A DNA stretch of 64,000 bases from VRUE01 sp963728365. Lineage in GTDB: Bacteria > Actinomycetota > Thermoleophilia > Solirubrobacterales > 70-9. Below, one piece after another: positions 47,172-56,131 of the stretch (position 1 is the first letter of the stretch; each line of letters opens with the position of its first letter). The translations under genes and the position numbers were made by a program. The stretch is from contig CAVSJI010000001.1 of the NCBI GenBank assembly GCA_963728365.1, positions 434,001 to 498,000 of the forward strand, given 5' to 3'. The notes under the pieces are model-generated. The model made no database searches. It was not told the origin of the DNA and worked only from the letters and a program-made list of their open reading frames with translations.

Positions 47172-48559
47172 GGGCGCTCGTCGAGCACCCGCGCCCTGAC
47201 TGCGTCGAGCGTCTCCCGAGCCTCCCCCAGCTGCGCGGCGAGCGGAACCGAGCCGGTGCCGCCGGCGATCCGCTTCGACTCGAGCCAGCTGCTGCGCTTC
47301 AGCACCGCGTAGAAGTCGTCGCCGAGCAGCTCGGAGCGTGCCTGCAGCTCCTCCGGAGTGAGCTCGGATAGCGGCTTGCCCTGCTCGACCGCGTCGCGTA
47401 CCAGGCCGCCGACGATGCCGTGAGCCTCGCGGAAGGGCACCCCGCGACGGACCAGCAGGTCGGCGACCTCGGTCGCGGCGAGCATCTCGTCGGCGGAGGC
47501 GGCTTCGAGGCGCTCGCGGTCGAATGCGATCCCGGCCAGCATTCCCGCCGCCGCGTCGAGGCAGGACTCGAGCGTCTCGATCGCGTCGAAGAGCGGCTCC
47601 TTGTCCTCCTGCATGTCCTTGCCGTAGGTGAGCGGCAGGGCGTGCAGCGTCCCCAGCAGCGAGAGGTAGTCGGCGGCGACGCGCGGGCTCTTGGCGCGCA
47701 GCAGCTCGGCCGAGTCGGGATTGACCTTCTGCGGCATGATCGAGGAGCCCGAAGAGAAGGACTCGTCGAGCTCGCAGAAGCCGAACTCCGCGGAGCTCCA
47801 GATGACGATCTCCGAGCCGAGCCGCGAGAGGTGCATCGCGCAGGTCGCGGCGGCCGAGAGGTAGTCGATTACGAAGTCGCGGTTGGAGGCGCCGTCGATC
47901 GAGTTGTGGCTGACGTGCTCGAAGCCGAGGTCGTCGGCGACCGCGCGCCGGTCGATCTCCCAGTTGACCCCGGCCAGGGCACCGGAGCCGAGCGGCATCA
48001 CCGAGGCGCTGTCGAGCGCGAACTGGAAGCGCAGCACGTCGCGGGCCAGCATCCAGAAGTAGGCGAGCAGGTGGTGGCCCAGGTAGACCGGCTGGGCACG
48101 CTGCAGGTGGGTGTAGCCCGGCATCGGCCACTCGCGGTGGCGTTCTGCTTGCCCGAGCAGTTGGGCCATGGCCGCGCCGCAGAGCTCGATCGCCCGCAAT
48201 GAATGGGCCTGGACGACCATCGCCACGTCGGTGGCGACCTGGTCGTTGCGCGAGCGCCCGGTGTGCAGCTTGCCCGCCAACGGCCCGATCTCCTCGCCGA
48301 GCAGGCGCTCGACCGCCATGTGGATGTCCTCGTCGGCGTCCTCGAAGGCGAAGCCGTGCTCGCCCATGCGCTGGCGGACCCGCTCCAGGCCGGCGTCGAT
48401 CCGCTCCAGCTCGGCGTCGTCGAGGACGTCGATCTGGCGCAGGCCACGGGCGTGCGCCTGGGATTGGTCGATGTCATAGGGCGCCAGCCGCCAGTCGAAC
48501 TCGAGCGAGCGGTTGATCCGCCAGAAGCGCGGGTCGGGGTCTTTGCGAAAGCGAGACAT
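47168..48559 (-). CDS. argH: Argininosuccinate lyase
   Basis: 463 residues; splits argininosuccinate into arginine and fumarate. Signature GSSIMPQKVNPD, with DEDIHMAVERLL, HTGRSRNDQVATD and MPGYTHLQRAQP. Start ATG 48559 shares one base with the degT-like stop (TGATG). argG and other arg genes are not in the window. Confidence 0.95.
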   Translation of the reverse strand: MSRFRKDPDPRFWRINRSLEFDWRLAPYDIDQSQAHARGLRQIDVLDDAELERIDAGLERVRQRMGEHGFAFEDADEDIHMAVERLLGEEIGPLAGKLHTGRSRNDQVATDVAMVVQAHSLRAIELCGAAMAQLLGQAERHREWPMPGYTHLQRAQPVYLGHHLLAYFWMLARDVLRFQFALDSASVMPLGSGALAGVNWEIDRRAVADDLGFEHVSHNSIDGASNRDFVIDYLSAAATCAMHLSRLGSEIVIWSSAEFGFCELDESFSSGSSIMPQKVNPDSAELLRAKSPRVAADYLSLLGTLHALPLTYGKDMQEDKEPLFDAIETLESCLDAAAGMLAGIAFDRERLEAASADEMLAATEVADLLVRRGVPFREAHGIVGGLVRDAVEQGKPLSELTPEELQARSELLGDDFYAVLKRSSWLESKRIAGGTGSVPLAAQLGEARETLDAVRARVLDERP

Positions 48560-49671
48560 CAGGCGAGGACGTGGGCGAGAGATTCGCATACCCGCGCGAC
48601 CTGGGCCTCGCTCATCGACGGGAAGAACGGCAGGGCGAGCGAGCGCGCCGAGGCCGCCTCGGCGACCGGGAAGTCACCCTCGCCATAGCCGAGCTCGCGC
48701 AGGTGGGGGAAGAGGTGGATGCAGGGCAGGTAGGCCTTGCTGGCAATGCCATGCTCGGCGAGGCGGGCGACCGTCACGTCGCGGTCGGCCCCGGGGTCGA
48801 GCCGCACCGGATAGACGAACCAGCTGCGCCGCTCCTGACCGCGGCCGGCGATCGGCGCTTCGACCCCGTCGATCGCGTCGAGCCCGCCGGCGTAGAGCGA
48901 CGCGACCCGGGCGCGGTCGGCGAGCATCGCGTCGAGCTTCTCGAGCTGAGCGACGCCGAGCGCCGCGGCGAGGTCGGAGAGCCGGTAGTTGAAGCCGAGC
49001 CCGCCGTGGTCGAGCCAGCCCATGTCGGCGGCGCGCCCCTGGTTTCGCTCGCCGCGCAGGCGGGCGGCGTCGGCAGCATCGCGAGGGACGATCATCCCCC
49101 CCTCGCCGGTGGTCAGCTGCTTGTTGGCATAGAAGGCGAAGGTCGCGAGGTTGCCGCGGGCGCCGACCGGACGACCCTCGGAGTCGGCGGCGCCGAGCGC
49201 CTCGCAGGCGTCCTCGAGGATGCCGAGGCCGCGCTTCGCGGCGAGCGCCTCGAGCTCCGGCATCGCTGCGGGGTAGCCGAAGATGTGGACCGGCAGAACG
49301 CCGGCGGTGCGCTCGCCGACGGCCGATCCCGCGGCCGCGGGGTTGAGATTGAGCGTCACAGGGTCGACGTCGCAGAAGACCGGCTTGACGCTCTCGTAGA
49401 GCAGGCAGTTGGCGGAGGCGACGAAGCTGAACGGGCTGGTCAGGACCTCGTCGCCGGGCCCCCAGCCGAGTGCCCGCACCCCGAGGTGCAGCGCGGCGGT
49501 GCCACTGGAGACGGCGACCGCGTCCGCGACCCCGAGCCACTCCGCGAAGGCCCGCTCGAAGCGCTCCCCCATCGGCCCCAGCGAGAGCCGCCCCGAGCGC
49601 AGAACCTGGAGCGCCAACTCCTCCTCGCGGGCCCCGACCTCGGGCTTGGCCAGTGGGATCTGGTCGCTCAT
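48559..49671 (-). CDS. DegT/DnrJ/EryC1 family PLP aminotransferase
   Basis: 370 residues, fold type I. AVSSGTAALHLGVRAL, PFSFVASANCLLYE, LGILEDACEALGA, and the PLP Lys in FAFYANKQLTTGEGGM; GLGFNYRLSDLAAALG. Members usually aminate nucleotide-linked keto-sugars. No other sugar-nucleotide gene is nearby; instead it is translationally coupled between cimA and argH (overlaps of 4 and 1 bp), so an amino-acid role is possible but unproven. Confidence 0.88.
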   Translation of the reverse strand: MSDQIPLAKPEVGAREEELALQVLRSGRLSLGPMGERFERAFAEWLGVADAVAVSSGTAALHLGVRALGWGPGDEVLTSPFSFVASANCLLYESVKPVFCDVDPVTLNLNPAAAGSAVGERTAGVLPVHIFGYPAAMPELEALAAKRGLGILEDACEALGAADSEGRPVGARGNLATFAFYANKQLTTGEGGMIVPRDAADAARLRGERNQGRAADMGWLDHGGLGFNYRLSDLAAALGVAQLEKLDAMLADRARVASLYAGGLDAIDGVEAPIAGRGQERRSWFVYPVRLDPGADRDVTVARLAEHGIASKAYLPCIHLFPHLRELGYGEGDFPVAEAASARSLALPFFPSMSEAQVARVCESLAHVLA

Positions 49672-51227
49672 TCGGATTGAAAGGCGTAGGCGAGGGAGTC
49701 GACGAGGGCCTCCCAGGAGGCCTCGATGATGTTCTCCGAGACGCCGATCGTGCCCCACTCGCGCTTGTGGTCGGTCGAGTCGAGCAGCACCCGGGTGACG
49801 GCGCCGGTGCCGTGCGCCTCGTCGAGAATCCGCACCTTGTAGTTGGTCAGCTCGATCTCCGCCAGGTGGCCGTGGCGGCGGCCGAGGGCGGCCCTCAAGG
49901 CCGTGTCGAGCGCGTTCACAGGGCCGTTGCCCTCGGCGACCTCGACGTAGCGCTCGCCGTCGACCTTGACCTTGATCGTCGCCTCGGTCTCCACGCGGCC
50001 GCCCTCGCGCTTCTCGGTCGTCACCCGGAAGCTCTCCAGCTCGAAGAGCGGCCGGTAGACGCCGGCCTCGCGGCGCAGCAGCAACTCAAAGGAGGCCTGC
50101 GCCGCCTCGTAGTGGTAGCCGCGGTGCTCGCGGCGCTTGAGCTCCTCGACCGCGTGCGCCGCGCCGGCATCGTCGAGCTCCAGCCCGGCGCGCTCGGCCT
50201 GGGCGCGGATCGTCGCCTTGCCGGAGAGCTCGGAGGCGAGGATGTCGCGCTCGTTGCCGACCTGCGCCGGGTCGAGGTGCTCGAAGGTGCTGGCGTCGGC
50301 GGCCACCCCGGCGGCGTGCATCCCCGCCTTGTGGGCGAAGGCGTTGCGGCCGACGTAGGCCCGGTCGGGGTCCGGCGTCATGTTGCAGAGGTCGTCGAGG
50401 TAGTGGGAGGTCGGCGTCAGGCTCGCCAGCTGCTCGGACGTGACGACCGCGAAGCCCATCTTCAACTGCAGCGCCGGCAGGATCGAGGCGAGGTTGGCGT
50501 TGCCGCAGCGCTCGCCATAGCCGTTGACGCAGCCCTGCACGAGGCGGGCGCCGGCTTCGACCGCGGCCAGCGAGTTGGCGACGGCGCACTCGGCATCGTT
50601 ATGGGTGTGGATGCCGAGCTCGACCGAACCGTCGAGCGCGGCGCGCACGGCGGCGGCGGCCTCGGCGACGAAGGCGGGCAGGCTGCCGCCGTTGGTGTCG
50701 CAGAGGGTGACGTTCCCGGCGCCCGCCTCGGCCGCGGCGCGCGCGCATTCGAGCGCATAGGCGGCGTCGTCGCGGTAGCCGTCGAAGAAGTGCTCGGCGT
50801 CGAAGACCGGGCGCTTGCCCTGGGCACGGAGGAAGGCGATCGAGTCGGCGATCATCGCCAGGTTCTCCTCCGGGGTCACGCTGATCACCTTGTCGACGTG
50901 CAGGCGCCAGCTCTTGCCGACCAGGCAGACGACCGGCGCGAAGCACTCAGCCAGCACGCGCAGCGCCTCGTCGTCCTCCGCGGCGGCGTCGCGCCGCCGG
51001 GTCATGCCGAAGGCGGCGACCGTCGCCTGGCTCAGATCGAGGTCGGCGAGACGCTCGAAGAGCTCGGCCTCCTTCGGATTGGAGCTCGGGAAGCCCGCCT
51101 CGATGAACTGGACGCCGAGCCGGTCGAGCGCCTGCACGACCTTGAGCTTCTCACCGACCGAGAGCGACATGCCCTGGCCGCCCATGCCGTCCCGCAAGGT
51201 GGTGTCGTAGAGCTTTACCTGTTCCAT
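49668..51227 (-). CDS. cimA: (R)-citramalate synthase
   Basis: 519 residues of the isopropylmalate/homocitrate synthase family. KLYDTTLRDGMGGQGMSLS, the VGKSWRLHVDKVI segment, CDTNGGSLP and HTHNDAECAVANSLAAVEAG with metal His residues, GYGERCGNANL, and the C-terminal regulatory domain (about residues 390-519). The DGMGGQG signature and length fit the CimA type that condenses pyruvate with acetyl-CoA. Its product is processed by LeuCD and LeuB to 2-oxobutyrate for isoleucine. Confidence 0.88.
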   Translation of the reverse strand: MEQVKLYDTTLRDGMGGQGMSLSVGEKLKVVQALDRLGVQFIEAGFPSSNPKEAELFERLADLDLSQATVAAFGMTRRRDAAAEDDEALRVLAECFAPVVCLVGKSWRLHVDKVISVTPEENLAMIADSIAFLRAQGKRPVFDAEHFFDGYRDDAAYALECARAAAEAGAGNVTLCDTNGGSLPAFVAEAAAAVRAALDGSVELGIHTHNDAECAVANSLAAVEAGARLVQGCVNGYGERCGNANLASILPALQLKMGFAVVTSEQLASLTPTSHYLDDLCNMTPDPDRAYVGRNAFAHKAGMHAAGVAADASTFEHLDPAQVGNERDILASELSGKATIRAQAERAGLELDDAGAAHAVEELKRREHRGYHYEAAQASFELLLRREAGVYRPLFELESFRVTTEKREGGRVETEATIKVKVDGERYVEVAEGNGPVNALDTALRAALGRRHGHLAEIELTNYKVRILDEAHGTGAVTRVLLDSTDHKREWGTIGVSENIIEASWEALVDSLAYAFQSE

Positions 51228-51241
51228 CTGATGCCTTTCGA

Positions 51242-51339
51242 TTCGAGGAGACCGGGGAGCGGGCCGCGCCGGGCCCTTGCGCGTGGCATCGCCACGCCAG
51301 CCGCTAGGCGGCTGCGGTAATTCGCCCGGTTGCCTCGAA
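51242..51339. repeat. Nested palindromic element, family G copy 2
   Basis: 15-nt arms at 51242-51256 and 51325-51339 match at 13 positions (TTCGAGG..ACCGGG). Inside are GCGTGGC/GCCACGC and AGCCGC/GCGGCT hairpins, and GGCTGCGGTAATTCG shared with the element at 37662-37832. Located between ilvE stop (51351) and cimA start. The family link rests on one 15-nt match. Confidence 0.55.
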
Positions 51340-51350
51340 ACGGCGCTGCA

Positions 51351-52301
51351 TCAGGAGGTCACCTTACTCGGTTGATCCGCGCTCGCCGGCGTCTCGACGA
51401 AGTCGAGCCACTCGAGGTACTCCTCGGCGCGGCCGTGCAAGGCGTCGTCGAGCTTCTTCTGGATCACGCGGGTGATCTCGCCCGGCTCGCCGATCGGGTG
51501 GTCGTCGATCTCGCGCACGGGCACAAGCTCGGCGGCGGTGCCGGTGAGGAAGACCTCATCGGCCAGGTAGAGCTCGGCGCGGGCGATGTTGCGCTCTTCG
51601 ACGCGGTAGCCGAGGTCGCCGGCGATCTGCACCACCGAGGCGCGCGTGATCCCGTCGAGGATCGCGTTGGTGTGGCCGGGAGTGACCAGCACCCCGTCGC
51701 GGATCACGAAGACGTTCTCGCCCGAGCCCTCGGAGACGTGTCCGTGCTGGTCGAGCAGGATCGCCTCTTCGTAGCCGGACTTCTGCGCGTCGGTCTTGGC
51801 GAGGACCGAGTTGAGGTACTGGCCCGCGGCCTTGGAGTGCGGGATCAGGCTGTCACCGGAGAGCGCTCGCCAGGAGGAGACCTTGGTGCGGATCCCGTGT
51901 TTGGCGCCCTCCTCGCCCAGGTAGACGCCCCAGGGAAACGCGGCGACGATCACGTCGACCGGGGCGTCGGTCGCGTAGAGACCGAGGCTGCCGTAGCCGC
52001 GGAAGGCGAGCGGCCGGATGTAGCAGGAGCCGAGCCCGTTGCGACTCACCAGCTCGCGGGTCGCGGCGCCGATCTCGTCAGTCGAGTAGGGCAGCTCCAG
52101 GTAGTAGAGCTCGGCCGACTTGGCGAGCCGCTCGAGGTGGTCGGCGTGGCGGAAGATCGCCGGGCCGCGATCCGTCTCGTAGCAGCGCACCCCCTCGAAG
52201 ACGCCGGTGCCGTAGTGCAGCCCATGGCTGAGGACGTGCACCTTGGCGTCCTCCCAGGGCACGAACTCCCCGTTCTGCCAGATCAGCTCGGCGGTCTCCA
52301 T
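51351..52301 (-). CDS. ilvE: Branched-chain amino acid aminotransferase
   Basis: 316 residues, PLP fold type IV. WQNGEFVPWEDAKVHVLSHG at the N-terminus, GTGVFEGVRCYET, the PLP Lys in HSKAAGQYLNSVLAK, EAILLDQHGHVSEGSGENVF, and DEVFLTGTAAELVPVREID. Final transamination step of valine, leucine and isoleucine synthesis. It is between leuB and cimA, each gap holding a palindromic element. Confidence 0.95.
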   Translation of the reverse strand: METAELIWQNGEFVPWEDAKVHVLSHGLHYGTGVFEGVRCYETDRGPAIFRHADHLERLAKSAELYYLELPYSTDEIGAATRELVSRNGLGSCYIRPLAFRGYGSLGLYATDAPVDVIVAAFPWGVYLGEEGAKHGIRTKVSSWRALSGDSLIPHSKAAGQYLNSVLAKTDAQKSGYEEAILLDQHGHVSEGSGENVFVIRDGVLVTPGHTNAILDGITRASVVQIAGDLGYRVEERNIARAELYLADEVFLTGTAAELVPVREIDDHPIGEPGEITRVIQKKLDDALHGRAEEYLEWLDFVETPASADQPSKVTS

Positions 52302-52341
52302 GCCCGCAGAAGTATGCCCGATAGCGCAACGTAGCTCCAGC

Positions 52342-52386
52342 TCCGGTGCGCCTTTTCCCCTCTATCGGCGGATAAGGCGCACCGGA
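52342..52386. repeat. Palindromic element, family D copy 2
   Basis: 13-bp perfect arms TCCGGTGCGCCTT (52342-52354) and complement (52374-52386), same as at 22856-22900, loop unrelated. Between the leuB stop (52392) and ilvE start. Confidence 0.8.
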
Positions 52387-52391
52387 AGCGC

Positions 52392-53468
52392 TCAGTCGAG
52401 CTGGGCGAGGACCGCTTCGGTGATCTCGCTCGTGCCCACCGGGCTCTCGCCGGGGCCGGCGAGGTCGGGGGTGCGCAGGCCGCGGTCGAGGACTGCGTCT
52501 ACGGCGGCCTCGATGCGAGCGGCATCCTCGGGGCGGTCGAGGCCGTGGCGCAGCATCATCGCCGCCGAGAGGAAGGTTGCGAGCGGATTGGCCACGCCCC
52601 GGCCGGCGATGTCGGGGGCGGAGCCGTGCACCGGCTCGAAGAGGCCCGGCTGGCCGGCGGCTCCGAGGCTGGCCGAGGGCAGCATCCCCAGCGAGCCGGT
52701 GAGCATCGCCGACTCGTCGCTGAGGATGTCGCCGAAGAGGTTCTCGGTGACGATCACGTCGAACTCAGCCGGGCGGGAGACGAGCTGCATCGCCGCGTTG
52801 TCGACCAGCAGGTGGTCGAGGGCGACGTCGGGGTAATCCGGCGCGATGCGGCCGACGACCTCGCGCCAGAGGCGCGAGGTCTCGAGCACGTTGGCCTTGT
52901 CGACCGAGGTGACGCGGGGCTTGGCGCCGGAGCTCTCGGCGCGGCGGCGGGCGGCCTCGAAGCCGACCCGGGCGATCCGCTCGACTTCCTCCGCCGAGTA
53001 CTCGCAGGTGTCGTGGGCGACATCGCCCTCACGTCCGCGGTCGCCGAAGTAGATCCCGCCGGTCAGCTCGCGGACGACGAGCAGGTCGGTTCCCTCGATC
53101 AGCTCCGGTCGCAGCGGGCTGGCGCCGACCAGCGCCGGGCTGGGCCGCACCGGCCGCAGGTTCGCGTAGAGCCCCATCCCCTTGCGCAGGCCGAGCAGGC
53201 CCTGCTCGGGGCGCGGCGCGTCGGGGTCGGTCGTGTCCCACTTCGGCCCGCCGACCGCGCCAAGCAGCACCGCGTCGGCGCGGCCACAGTCCTCCAGCAC
53301 CTCATCGGTCAGCGCAACCCCGTGCGCGTCGATAGAGCAGCCCCCCATCAACCGCTCCTCGAATGCGAACTCCCCCAACGCCTCGAGCACCCGCCGCGCA
53401 GCGTCGACGATCTCCGGCCCGATCCCATCTCCCGGCAGCAGGACTATGCGCGGCGTCGCCTCACCCAT
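52392..53468 (-). CDS. leuB: 3-isopropylmalate dehydrogenase
   Basis: 358 residues; NAD+-dependent oxidative decarboxylation of 3-isopropylmalate, and of methylmalate from citramalate. RIVLLPGDGIGPEI, GLLGLRKGMGLYANLRPV, TENLFGDILSDESAML with metal Asp residues, EPVHGSAPDIAGRGVANP. Start ATG 53468; an upstream in-frame ATG would translate the family C palindrome and is rejected. Confidence 0.95.
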   Translation of the reverse strand: MGEATPRIVLLPGDGIGPEIVDAARRVLEALGEFAFEERLMGGCSIDAHGVALTDEVLEDCGRADAVLLGAVGGPKWDTTDPDAPRPEQGLLGLRKGMGLYANLRPVRPSPALVGASPLRPELIEGTDLLVVRELTGGIYFGDRGREGDVAHDTCEYSAEEVERIARVGFEAARRRAESSGAKPRVTSVDKANVLETSRLWREVVGRIAPDYPDVALDHLLVDNAAMQLVSRPAEFDVIVTENLFGDILSDESAMLTGSLGMLPSASLGAAGQPGLFEPVHGSAPDIAGRGVANPLATFLSAAMMLRHGLDRPEDAARIEAAVDAVLDRGLRTPDLAGPGESPVGTSEITEAVLAQLD

Positions 53469-53490
53469 GCGGCCCGCCACTCTATTCAGC

Positions 53491-53546
53491 GGGGACGTGC
53501 CGCAACTTAGCGGTCCGTATAGGTACCTAAGTTGCGGCACGTCCCC
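53491..53546. repeat. Palindromic element, family C copy 2
   Basis: Perfect 20-bp arms at 53491-53510 and 53527-53546, identical to those at 1485-1540, and the same CGGGTTGGG on the right; the left flank differs. It lies between the leuD stop (53560) and leuB start on the same strand. Confidence 0.85.
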
Positions 53547-53559
53547 GGGTTGGGGGAGG

Positions 53560-54120
53560 CTAGAGGGTGGTCGTGACCGGGCCGTGGGCGGCGGCGGCGG
53601 ACTCGAAGGCGTCGATCGCCGCTGCGTTCTCGAGGGTTATGCCGATGTCGTCGAGGCCATGGAGCAGGCGGTGCTTGACGTCGGGCTCGATTGCGAACTC
53701 GAAGACGCCCGCCGCGCAGGTGACTGTCTCGTCGTCGACGTCGATCCGCGCCTCGCCCGCCTCGGCGACCGCCCGGCAGTGCCGCTCGTCGAGAATCGCC
53801 GGCAGCAACCCGATCTTCGTGCAGTTGGAGTAGAAGATGTCGGCAAAGGAGGGGGCGACGATCGCCTGAAAGCCAAAGTCCTCCAGCGCCCAGGGGGCAT
53901 GCTCGCGGGAGGAGCCGCAGCCGAAGTTGCGCCCCGCCACCAGGATCGGGTTCGACTCGAGCTCGATCTCGCCGTCGCGGATCCAGTCGTAGAAGAGGAA
54001 CTCGCCGAAGCCGGTCCGCTCGACCCGCTTGAGGAACTGCTTGGGGATGATCTGGTCGGTGTCGACGTCGGCCCGGTCCAGGACCGACACCTTCCCCTCG
54101 ATTACGTCCAGTGGCCTCAT
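53560..54120 (-). CDS. leuD: 3-isopropylmalate dehydratase small subunit
   Basis: 186 residues. DVDTDQIIPKQFLKRV, NFGCGSSREHAPWAL (substrate-binding loop), SFADIFYSNCTKIGLLPA. Pairs with LeuC to isomerise 2- to 3-isopropylmalate and (R)-citramalate to methylmalate. Start ATG 54120, 2 bp after leuC. Confidence 0.95.
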   Translation of the reverse strand: MRPLDVIEGKVSVLDRADVDTDQIIPKQFLKRVERTGFGEFLFYDWIRDGEIELESNPILVAGRNFGCGSSREHAPWALEDFGFQAIVAPSFADIFYSNCTKIGLLPAILDERHCRAVAEAGEARIDVDDETVTCAAGVFEFAIEPDVKHRLLHGLDDIGITLENAAAIDAFESAAAAHGPVTTTL

Positions 54121-54122
54121 CT

Positions 54123-55508
54123 CTAGCTCCAGTCTCTGATGTCTACGAAGTGACCCTCGATCGCCGCCGCGGCGGCCATCTTGGGGCTGACCAGGTGGGT
54201 GCGGCCGCCCTTGCCCTGGCGGCCCTCGAAGTTGCGGTTCGAGGTCGAGGCGCAGCGCTCGCCCTCGATCAGCGTGTCGGGGTTCATCCCCAGGCACATC
54301 GAGCAGCCCGCCTCGCGCCATTCGAAGCCCGCCGAGCGGAAGACGTCGTGCAGCCCCTCGGCCTCAGCCTCGGCCTTCACCTGCTGGGAGCCGGGCACGA
54401 CCATCGCCCGCACCGAGCCGGCAACCCGGCGACCCTCGACCACCGCGGCCGCCTCGCGCAGGTCCTCGATCCGCGAGTTCGTGCAGGAGCCGATGAAGAC
54501 CCGTTCCGGGGCGACCTCGGTCATCGGCGTGCCCGCCTCCAGGCCCATGTAGGCGAGGGCCCGCTCGGCCGCCTCGCGGTCGGCGGGCGAGTCCATCTGG
54601 ACCGGATCGGGGACCGAGTCCGTCACCTGGACGACCATGCCCGGTGTCGTGCCCCAGGTGACCATCGGCGAGATCGCCGCGGCGTCGACCTCGACCTCGG
54701 CGTCGAACTCGGCGCCCGCCTCGGTCGGCAGCCGGCGCCAGCGCTCGACCGCGGCGTCGAAATCCGCCGGGGCGCCGGGCTTGCCGCGCACCCACTCGAA
54801 GGTCGTCTCGTCGGGAGCGATCATCCCGGCGCGGCCGCCGCCCTCGATCGTCATGTTGCAGATCGTCATCCGACCGGGCATCGAGAGGCCCTCGATCGCC
54901 GGGCCGGCGTACTCGACCGCGTGGCCGACCATGCCGCCGGTGCCCAGCTTGCCGATCGTCGCCAGGATCAGGTCCTTGGGCGTCACCCCGGCGCCCAGCT
55001 CGCCCGCATAGGAGATCCGCATCGTCCTCGGCCGCTTCTGCACCAGGCATTGGGTAGCGAGCACGTGCTCGACCTCGGAGGTGCCGATGCCGAAGGCCAG
55101 CGCCCCGAACGCGCCGTGCGTCGAGGTGTGGCTGTCACCGCAGACGATCGTCATGCCCGGCTGGGTGACCCCGAGCTCGGGCCCGATCACGTGGACGATC
55201 CCCTGCCGCGCGGAGCCCAGCGAGTAGACCGGGATGCCGAACTCCTCGCAGTTGCGCTCCAGGGTTTCGACCTGGACCCGCGAGAGCTCGTCGGCGATCA
55301 GGCGCGCCGCCATGGTGCCGTCGGTGGGGGTGTTGTGGTCGGCGGTGGCCAGGGTCTTGTCGGCGCGGCGCACCGGGCGGTTGGCCAGGCGCAGGCCGTC
55401 GAAGGCCTGCGGGGAGGTCACCTCGTGGACCAGGTGCAGGTCGATGTAGATCAGGCCGTCGGAGACCTCGTGCGCCTCCCAGAGCTTGTCGAACATCGTC
55501 TTGGGCAT
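54123..55508 (-). CDS. leuC: 3-isopropylmalate dehydratase large subunit
   Basis: 461 residues, aconitase family. Three 4Fe-4S ligands are in IGSCTNSRIEDL and CSMCLGMNPD; also IVCGDSHTSTHGAFGALAFG. It starts 14 bp after the XRE-cupin gene, so it may be cotranscribed with that regulator. Confidence 0.96.
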   Translation of the reverse strand: MPKTMFDKLWEAHEVSDGLIYIDLHLVHEVTSPQAFDGLRLANRPVRRADKTLATADHNTPTDGTMAARLIADELSRVQVETLERNCEEFGIPVYSLGSARQGIVHVIGPELGVTQPGMTIVCGDSHTSTHGAFGALAFGIGTSEVEHVLATQCLVQKRPRTMRISYAGELGAGVTPKDLILATIGKLGTGGMVGHAVEYAGPAIEGLSMPGRMTICNMTIEGGGRAGMIAPDETTFEWVRGKPGAPADFDAAVERWRRLPTEAGAEFDAEVEVDAAAISPMVTWGTTPGMVVQVTDSVPDPVQMDSPADREAAERALAYMGLEAGTPMTEVAPERVFIGSCTNSRIEDLREAAAVVEGRRVAGSVRAMVVPGSQQVKAEAEAEGLHDVFRSAGFEWREAGCSMCLGMNPDTLIEGERCASTSNRNFEGRQGKGGRTHLVSPKMAAAAAIEGHFVDIRDWS

Positions 55509-55522
55509 CGTCGCTCCTCCTC

Positions 55523-56131
55523 CTAGCCGCGCCTCAGGCCGGCGGCGATCACGGCGAGGAAGCGGGTTGGCTCCTCGCCTTCGTTCTCGAAATGGTGGGG
55601 CAGGTCGGCGTCGAAGGTGACGCTGTCGCCCCCGGTCAGCTCGTGGCGGGTGCCGTCGACGACCAGCGCCAGGGTGCCGGCGAGGACCACGGCGGTCTCG
55701 CGGCTGCCGGGCTCGTGCATCGGCGGGTCGTCGCGACCTCCGGTCGACGCCCCCGCGTCGAGCGTGTGCAGCGAGACGTCGGCGCGCTGGCCGGGCAGCG
55801 GGGGGGTCAGCTCCTCGAAGCGGTGGCCGCCGCGCTCAAGCGTGCGCCGCGCGCCGGCGCGGCTGACCGCGACGTGCTCGCCCTCGTCGAGGCGCAGCAG
55901 TTGCGAGAGGGTCAGCTCCAGGCCGGCGGCGATCTTCGCGGCGACGGCCAGGGTCGGGCTCGTCTCCCCCCTCTCCACCTGGGAGAGCATCGGCGCGCTG
56001 ACCCCGGAGCGCTCGCCCAGATCACGCAGCGAGAGGCCCATCGCCTCGCGCAGGGCGCGGACACGGGGGCCGACCGAGGACGCCGTTGCCTCGCCCGGCG
56101 GCGCCTGCGGAGATGCGGTTGGCGACGGCAT
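55523..56131 (-). CDS. XRE-family regulator with C-terminal cupin
   Basis: 202 residues. HTH (about 22-78) with GLSLRDLGERSGVSAPMLSQ and VERGETSPTLAVAAKIAAGL, then a small cupin (about 110-200) with PMHEPGSRETAVVLAGTLAL and a GDSVTFDADLPHHFEN segment. Such proteins sense small ligands through the cupin. As first gene before leuC it is a candidate controller of the leuCDB-ilvE-cimA run, or of itself. ATG 56131 leaves almost no leader. Confidence 0.85.
   Translation of the reverse strand: MPSPTASPQAPPGEATASSVGPRVRALREAMGLSLRDLGERSGVSAPMLSQVERGETSPTLAVAAKIAAGLELTLSQLLRLDEGEHVAVSRAGARRTLERGGHRFEELTPPLPGQRADVSLHTLDAGASTGGRDDPPMHEPGSRETAVVLAGTLALVVDGTRHELTGGDSVTFDADLPHHFENEGEEPTRFLAVIAAGLRRG

Noticed and set aside
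46530..48131. A 533-residue minus-strand reading frame across argH and the DNA glycosylase
   Set aside because: Only its last 213 residues match a family; the rest is the wrong frame of argH.
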